Assembly: GCA_025403435.1 (NCBI GenBank)
Contig: CM046353.1
Location: forward strand, 14,122,836 to 14,186,835
Direction of reading: 5' to 3'
DNA from: Artocarpus heterophyllus
Taxonomy: Eukaryota; Streptophyta; Magnoliopsida; Rosales; Moraceae
DNA: 64,000 bases
Below the pieces are notes generated by a model. The model worked only from the letters and a program-made list of their open reading frames with translations, made no database searches and was not told where the DNA came from. The translations under genes were made by a program, and so were the position numbers. Below, piece by piece: positions 56,455-64,000 of this stretch (within the stretch, counting starts at the first letter, position 1; each line of letters begins with the position of its first letter).

Positions 56455-59031
56455 TGTAACGCCCCTATATGGAGGTTAACAGTTTTTAATGAATTAAAAT
56501 AAAAATAAGAATACAAGTAAAACTTTAAAAACAAAGTTACCCGGAACTTAAATGAAAATTCTCAAATCAAAAATAAAAATATAAATGACAATTAAACCAC
56601 AGTTTAATGTAGCATCTTAAATTTAATAATGTAAACTTTCGTCATCATCATTTCAACCCTCAACGCATTTTAATACAGTCATAAAAAGTAACAATCGATG
56701 CTTACATTATCATGAAGAACGGTCTTAACAATTGAGGCAATCCTAACGTAATATAGCTATATAGCTTTTTCAACTATTTTCTTTGTAACCACGTCATACT
56801 TAGTAAGTCCTGAAAAGATGAAAATATAAGAGAATGAGCGACAACATGCTCAGTAGGGAACAACCATTACTCACCTTTAGGTTTTATCATTACCACATTA
56901 AAACTTGCAGGGTTAGTTAATGCTCACCATTATCCAAATTATGAGATTTATTTTGCTCATATTCAATGGATACCATAGTTAATCATTGTCGAGTTTCACA
57001 CATATACATATATACAAATATTACAGTTCATTATTATTCCTAGGTATCCACGTTCAATAGAGTATCACTTAACTCATCGAAACTCAATGGGCGCGCATGA
57101 CCACCCTTCAATCATTCCAAGGGTATTCCGGTGAGGGGACATCAAGCCCTGAGTCCTCACCAAGTCGATTGTTGTATAGTGCGTTTTGAGACTTTCGACC
57201 CAAGGGAGCGTCATCACCTCCCCCCTATTTTACCTTTTAGGGTATTCGTGCTCAAGGACGTAACCGCCGCCCTCTTCACGTCTCACCATTTCTCTATATT
57301 TAGTCATTATTTATAGAGTTAGTTTTCCTAACCATGCTTCTCAATTTATAATAACATGTGTTAAATCATTATATTCCTCGTTGTACCATACAGGACGAGT
57401 TTCACATCATCATGTTATAGATATAGTCATATATATATGTATATTCAAAATAAAATATACTAGCTTGCAACGTAAAACAACTAAATTTTAATTTATCAAA
57501 ACCTCACAAAAAATGAGTAAAAGAATCCCTACCTTCCAAGCTTATCAATAATCTTTTAATCTCAGAATTAATTAACGTTAGCTCCATACTCCCTTGGTCC
57601 TAAAGCGTGCATAAGGACAATTAAAACTAAAGCACAACATACGACCACATTCATAAATAAATCATGTGTAAATCCATCTTACTAGTGTGCCATTAAAGCT
57701 TTTATGCAAATTTCTTTTTGAATACCAAAGTAAAAAATTTTTGTCTTAACATAATATAAAATGTATACAAGTAATCTATATGTTTTAGTCCCTAATAAGA
57801 TTCATCAATCACTTAGGATAATATTGGAAAAGTTGCAAGACATTAAGGAATTAGTGGTGAGCAAAGATGGGTTCTTGGTTCAGGTTAGCAGCTGGTATAT
57901 TATGACAAACTAGCAGTATACTTTTGTAAAAATGATAGGTTCACTATCTACAATCATCACACAAGTTAACAGGTGGTTTACTTAACGTAAACGGGCAGTA
58001 TATTGCCACTGGCAGGTTTACTAGTTTCCAATTTGAAAATTAAAAAATTCATAGAAAATAAAATACAACTTCGATTTAGGCTTATGATAGCTCGTTAGAA
58101 AGCTTAGGATGTCTACTTATTAAATATGCAAACTAATTTATAAAATTTATTTTAATTTAATCCTAGAATTTCAAGAAATAGCCACTGTCCATAGAGGTAT
58201 TACAAAGTTTATGGAATGTTAAAGTTTTCTTTAACCCAAAACATATTATCCTTGTTCAAAATCTCAAAACCATTCTAAAATATGCAGCTTGCATTATATA
58301 ATAACAATAAACATATTCTCATGAGTTTTATACCAAAATTATCATCAAACCATATCTCTAGCATTTCTTGCAAATAAGGGTGAAAACATGCTTATGTCAA
58401 AATTTCTCATTCAAAACCATGAGATCTAAATTGTATAGCAAAATAAATGAGCAAATTCAATGTAAAGATGGTAGATAAAACTATATTAATTTTCTAAAAT
58501 TTTACCTTAAAATCTCATTGAAAACTTTAAGTCATCAATTCAAGGGATTAAAGCTCAAGTTCAACTTTAGCATGGAGACTTTTGAACGACATGGAGCTGG
58601 GTTTCTCAGGCTTAAAGAGCATAAGATAGAAGAAGAAGAAGAGAATGAGAGGAAGACATTTCATGGAGGAAGGGAAAGATAAGTGTTATATGGAAAAAAG
58701 AAAATGAATGCATGGTTTTTTTTATTGGAGGGACCGATTGAAGAAGGAAAATAATGGGAAGTGGGAGACAAGTAGGTGAAGCATTAAGTGCATTATGTCT
58801 CCTTCAGAGACTTTAGTTCATATAATGCCAAATGGCATTTTAGTAATTAATTTGATGTTCCAAGAGCGCTTCGGTAAATATACTAAATAGATATAGAAAA
58901 ATTTTAGAAAATTTTGAAGTAGGTAGAAATAAATAGGATGAAATAGATTTTAGATTAAACAAATTTTAGTTAGCACACTAATAATTAATTTAATTACCAT
59001 ATTACCTGTTAAGAAAATAATGGGTGTCATA
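56455..59031 (-). mobile_element. Solo LTR of the same Tekay-like superfamily (2577 bp), TSD TTCAT
   Basis: Starts TGTAACGCCCC and ends GGGTGTCATA, a mutated CACA. TTCAT flanks it at 56450-56454 and 59032-59036. Internal sequence is collinear with LTR-B (for example the TTAGCTCCATA and AATAGCCACTG blocks) but much more diverged, so it is an older insertion. No internal region is present. Orientation follows the other LTRs. Confidence 0.85.
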
Positions 59032-59036
59032 TTCAT

Positions 59037-61399
59037 CTTCATCACATGATCCTGAATTGGCAATCTCTAGCTCAAAACCATAACGATCCCAACCATCTTG
59101 TTCGTCGATTCCTCCTCCTCCTACAGATGATTGTCATTGTCATCGAATCCATACACAGGTGGTGGCGACGTGTTTTTTAAGGCCCTTGCTCTCTGGCATC
59201 TCCCTCACTTGTCGATTGAATCCCTTACTATTCCTCATCGATTTCAATGCCATAAGACCTCCAAACAATTTGTCATTGAAGAAAACTTAAGGCACCGAGG
59301 AACTCGGCCTATCTTAGACTAACTTGGTGAGATCTCAAAAGAGAGAGTTAAGGAGGTAGAGTAGAGAAGAGAGGAGAGAGTGGGGCGAAGAAAGGTGGAG
59401 GAGGCAGAGGGAGAGAGAGAAGGCAGATAGGAAGAGAGAGAGAGAGAATAGATGAGAGAGAGAGAAAGAATAGAGAAGGGGTAATATATTAGGGTTTGTT
59501 GTGATAAGGGTAAAAAGGTCAATTGAAAGATAATATTAAAGAGAAAATAAATATAAAAGTGGTGGTTTTGAAAACTCAAAAAAAGAGGGCAATGTTGATT
59601 AGGAGTGTTAATAAAAGGGCATTATGTGTAATTTTCTCTCTCCCTCTCTTTTTTTTTTTTTTGGGAGAAGTCGAGTCTTTTCCTTTAAAGCAAACTAATA
59701 AATTGGAAACTCATTTTAAGAGATTCATAGGTGAAAAATGAATTTTAACCTTAGAAAAACCAAAAAAAAAGTAGGTAATCTTCTTTTCTTTTTGGATGAT
59801 TGATTCTTGATTATTGTATCAATTACATTATTTGAGCATCTTTTCTAGCTCTTATTCTTCTCTATCTTGTGTTTGAAAACTGTAGTTAAAACTAAAACTT
59901 TTAAATTGAAAATTGTAGCATGTGAAAGCTTTATATTGTAACTCACTTTTTTTTATTACTATAACATACGAGAACTTTACACTGCAACAACTAAAAGTTT
60001 TGATTAAAACTAATTTTGTTAGACACTCTTGATAAATATAATTTTTTTAGAGGATTCACGTTTTTTCCCACTCTCACATTTTTATCATTTGGGAAATTAA
60101 CAAACCCATTCTCTCGTTTAGTTGGCCGGCAATTTTTTCTTAAGTGTTATTACCATAGTACGCTTTAGAACCTCACACGTTCTCATTGTAGATTTTAAGG
60201 CCTTTATTTATTTATTTATTTATTTTTGAATGCAAGGCCTTTATTGTTTTGGTAGTCTGTGTTTAAAGAAAACATTGTGTTAATGTTTTTCAGATTTAAA
60301 AATATAATTCTAATACATTTTAAGACAAGGTTTACAACTTACTCAATACTAAATTAATTAAATAAAACCATTGAAAATTGAAAGAAAAATTAAGTAAAAC
60401 TCATTAAATAAAACTATCTATGTGAGTTATTTTTTCTTAATTTTTATTTTTATTTCATTAATAGTTATGAAAAATTAATTTGGAGTAAATTTATTATAGA
60501 GGGACAAAAGTAATTTTTTGCCTGAAAACACTTTCAAAATATGGAATTACAATTTTTAAATTACAAAAAGACTATTTGAATACTATCATAGAGAATTATT
60601 TTTTTAAATTAGAAAAATAGTATTAAAGGTTAGATATCATACCTCACATCTTAACAAGTTTAGATCGACTCGAGTGGGTAGACAACATTGAATGACTAGA
60701 GAGCCAAGTTGACAATAGATCCATGGGACCCACCTCAACTAATTAAGGGAACTTTGGTATATATAGTTACTGAATTTTTTATCGGTGCTTTACAAGTATG
60801 CTGTCTTTTTAGACGGTAGATTAAAATATACAACATGAAAAAAACTCTTTGAAAAAAATACCACGATACCATTTTAGTTTTTTGATAATTTTATTTTTGT
60901 GAGTAGCATACAGTAAAAATTCTTTTGCAAGTAACAAATGTCAATCGACTATTCAATAATATAGCAGTGGACATAAATATTTCTTTTTTTCTCCTCTTGA
61001 ATTAGCCCATAAGTAGGGTACATAGGTATATTAAAAAGATTCTTGTAAAAGTATAATATTTCGAAGTTATTATTATGAGATTATAATAATTTCGGAACAT
61101 TTGTTAGTATAGTGGGGTGAATATAATCACTCAAAAAAATATCAAAGTTATATATGTGAATAATAATAATAATATTGAAAAAAGAAAACGACAAATATAT
61201 GAAGCAAAAAATTAATTTTGGCATTTTTTTAATTCAAGGGTACAAAATTCTCCATATTTTATATTTCCATCTATTTATATAACAAAAGAACTAACTTTGA
61301 CATATTTTTTAGGTTTAAGGTCTAAATTTATTATCATTTTTACCATGGGGGTTATTTCTATAGAGAAGATATATGAGATTAAAGTTAACAATTCTATTA
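59037..61399. other. Spacer with a GA-rich tract and simple repeats
   Basis: Contains a GA-rich microsatellite at about 59395-59470 and a (TTTA)n run near 60205-60225. A short segment at about 59905-60000 resembles 14350-14440 (ACATGTGAAAGTTTTATATT-type sequence). A 63-codon open frame at 59131-59322 shows no known motif and was not called. Confidence 0.5.
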
Positions 61400-61408
61400 T
61401 CCACAATT

Positions 61409-62430
61409 GGATTATTTTTATAATTCCCCTCCTGAATTATGTACTCTAATTCAAGTTGCCCTCTGAATTTTTGAAACCATTCAAAACACCCCGAATCTAT
61501 AACCATTTAAAACGTCTCTTCTATCTAGGTCCGTCTACAATTCTAACGAAAACACTGATGTGGTATGCCATTAACAATTTATCAAAGGTATTAAATTCTA
61601 ATTAAGTCATATAAAAAATATTAAATACTAAAAACATAATAAAAAGAAATTATAAAAAAAACTAAAAAATCCAAAAAAATTGTTGTCTTCTTCCTCTTGA
61701 ACAAATAAAAATTGCTTGCCCCAAATAACATCAAAAGCTCAAACTCCCTAAAACAAGACAAACAATAAATTCAAATTCAATCTCATTCAAACACCTCAAT
61801 AACAACAAATTGTTTTACTTTAAAGAAAAAAAAAATCTATTACACTTTATATACCCTATGAATGTTGCCTCTCCAGGGACCTCTGACCCCACCCTTGTGT
61901 GACCCAACGGTGTGACAACCCCTTCGGCGGCTCACCTCCTTCAGCACGACCCCCCTCGCCCACATGAATCCAGTTGTGGCTCTTTTCCTTAAGCTTGACA
62001 AGCCTACGAGCCTCTTATGGGTCACCTCCTCCGGCACTACAACCTTCGTCAAGATCCAAACAATGAAGGTGGGGTGGCAGCTGAATAAGGATTTTTTTTC
62101 CCTCTACTGGTTATTGAAAGGGGGTTGTTTTTGGGTTGGTAGGGACTAATTAGGAGTTAGGGTTTAGTTTTAGTTTTTTTAGTTTTGTAATTTCTTTTTA
62201 TTATGTTTTTAGTATTTAATATTTTTTATAGACAATCAGAATTTAATACCTTTGATTAATTGTTAATGGTGTGCCACATCAACATTCCCGTTAGAATTGT
62301 AGACAGACTTAAATAAAAGGGACATTTTGATTGGTTTTCTATAGATTGGAGGGCGTTTTGAACGGTTTCGAAATTCAAAGGACAACTTGAATAAAGGTAC
62401 ATAATTCAAGGGGAATTATGAAAATAATCC
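61409..62430. mobile_element. MULE-like non-autonomous element with ~270-bp terminal inverted repeats
   Basis: The left terminal repeat starts GGATTATTTTTATAATTCCC at 61409 and the right one ends with its near-complement (AATTATGAAAATAATCC) at 62430. The arms (61409-61680 and about 62160-62430) pair along their length, for example TGTGGTATGCCATTAACAAT with ATTGTTAATGGTGTGCCACA. Nine-base flanks TCCACAATT (61400-61408) and TCCATAATT (62431-62439) match at 8 of 9, the size of a Mutator target duplication. The middle is unlike the arms and has a GC-richer patch (61855-62060). No transposase was seen. Confidence 0.8.
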
Positions 62431-62439
62431 TCCATAATT

Positions 62440-63400
62440 TGATAAAAAAAGACCATTTATAGGAGAATTCTTGAGTTCAAGAACTACCTAATTATGTGAT
62501 AAAATTGGCTACAAAAACTAAGGCCGAAGAGAAAAGAAATTTAAAACTATTCATGAATTTATCCTTCTTTTTAACACATTTTTTTAACATTTTATCTAAA
62601 TGAATATCCAATTTTTATGGAACATTTTAATAGTTATCAAGTGCTTTTTGAGGGAACACGCATATCTAAATCACTATCAAAATTTATAATTTTTTTTTCA
62701 CATAATTAACACATTGTAGAAACATATTAATTATAAGCCTAGGATGCGAACAGGAAATTTATAGAGTACGTAGATTTACATCACGCCCTCACATATATAT
62801 GTTTATAAAAAAGGAACAATTAAAAATATTTGTTTTTTTATCTATACATACATATATAAAAGAGCCAAAATTACTTTGGACACTTCTGCTCCATTTGTCA
62901 CATACGACCTTTTCATTTTTTCTTTTACTTTTTGTTATCTTTTTTTTTTCCTTTTATTTTTCTAATTTTTTTTTCTTTTTTATGTTTGATTTTTCCTCTA
63001 AAACTCTTATACACTTTCGGATGTTTTTTTAAAACACATTTTTGTCCTCCAATTTGCTTCTTTTAAATGTGTCTTTATTTATCTAATTTTTTATTGTATG
63101 ACCTTTATTCTATCAAAATGACTCTTATAACTTTTTCTTAATTAATGTGCTTAAAAATTTTTTAAAGTCTATTTTTAAACTTTTTTTTTACTCAACTCTT
63201 TGAGCAATTATTTTCTGATAAATATCTTTCTCTAATTTATACTTGTGGCGATAATTTTTCTTAAATGTATCATATTTAAATATTCTTAAATATTTAAAAT
63301 GGTATACAAAAAGATAAAAATTAATGTTTAATATATAAAGTTAATTCATGACACTTAACTAGCATAAAAAAAAGAACAAAAAAAAATGTTTGTTACTCTG
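62440..63400. other. AT-rich spacer, nothing recognised
   Basis: T-rich sequence with homopolymers. No supported gene or element before the LTR that starts at 63401. Confidence 0.5.
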
Positions 63401-64000
63401 TGTAACACCCCTATGTGGGGGTTAACAGTTTTAAATAAATAAAAATAATTTTAAATTTTAAATTATTTAAATCAATTAAACAATGCCCATGGGTCTTTAA
63501 ACAACAAGAAAAATAAAAATAAACGTTTTAAATACAAACCACAGTTTTTAGTGTAGCACTAAATATATATAATTACAGTCATCATCACCATAGTACAATT
63601 CCCAAATAACTTAACACAGCCATAAAAAAAAAAATAATACAACTCTTACATGTTGTAGATAAGTTGTAATTAAATAGGGTCTTCTAACACGAAAACAGCA
63701 GGATTGTTTTCGCTTATTCCTCTTCAAATATGTTGCACTGAGTTCCACCTGAGATATGAAGATATGACAGGGATGAGCATCGACATGCCCAGTAGGGAAA
63801 TCATGACTCACCTTATGGTTTATCCATTACCACATTAAAAACTGCATGGTTAGTAGGTTACATCATATTTCAGATTATGAGGTTTATTATGATCACATCT
63901 TATGGATACCGTAGTTAATCATTACCAAGTGTCATAATTACACATTTATACAAATATTACCAATCATCATTGTTCCTAGGTATCCATGTTAAATTGAGTA
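63401..64000 (-). mobile_element. Start of another family B LTR, cut by the window edge
   Basis: Begins TGTAACACCCCTATGTGGGG and follows LTR-B collinearly to the window end, with scattered differences. Its right end, any internal region and any target duplication lie outside the window. Confidence 0.85.

Noticed and set aside
59131..59322. 63-aa plus-strand frame near the GA-rich tract
   Set aside because: No recognisable domain, splice context or conservation evidence.

Overview
This is nuclear DNA of a flowering plant, most likely a eudicot. The evidence is spliced genes with GT-AG introns, plant-type PP2A B' and pectate lyase proteins, AT-rich intergenic DNA, and Tekay/Del-type Ty3-gypsy and copia-type LTRs. 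The species cannot be told from the sequence.

The left 17.5 kb is the genic part. At 2-793 (+) is the C-terminal GW/WG-repeat tail of a KTF1/SPT5-like (RDM3) type protein, which may continue in another frame to 854. At 2967-6869 (+) is a complete two-exon PP2A B' (B56) regulatory subunit of 498 aa. At 17235-9685 (-) is a five-exon PMR6-like pectate lyase of 500 aa. Its last exon, which encodes a GPI-anchor-type tail, lies 4.7 kb beyond the previous exon and joins to it in frame. A long inverted-repeat (foldback) element sits between the last two genes at 8269-9149.

From 20959 to 52882 is one compound LTR-retrotransposon insertion of about 31.9 kb, bounded by a perfect 5-bp target duplication (TACCA). 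It lies inside a degenerate tandem repeat of roughly 90-120 bp. The outer element (family A, minus strand) has no pol. It carries an intron-less, dead copy of a LONELY GUY (LOG) cytokinin-activating enzyme in sense orientation, plus a small ORF of unknown function. A related Tekay/Del-type element (family B) inserted into that ORF with target duplication TCTTC. Afterwards a unit of about 10.1 kb (LTR-B, family A internal piece, chimeric A/B LTR, gag-pol) was amplified in tandem. The chain is LTR-S-LTR-G-LTR-S-LTR-G-LTR-S-LTR. Both gag-pol copies share the same stop codons and the same integrase frameshift, so an already dead element was copied as DNA.

The right 11 kb holds further insertions: a copia-like solo LTR (53361-55351, TSD GTTCC), a solo family A/B LTR (56455-59031, TSD TTCAT), a MULE-like long-TIR element (61409-62430, near-perfect 9-bp TSD), and the start of another LTR-B at 63401 that runs out of the window. 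No intact host gene was recognised right of 17.5 kb.
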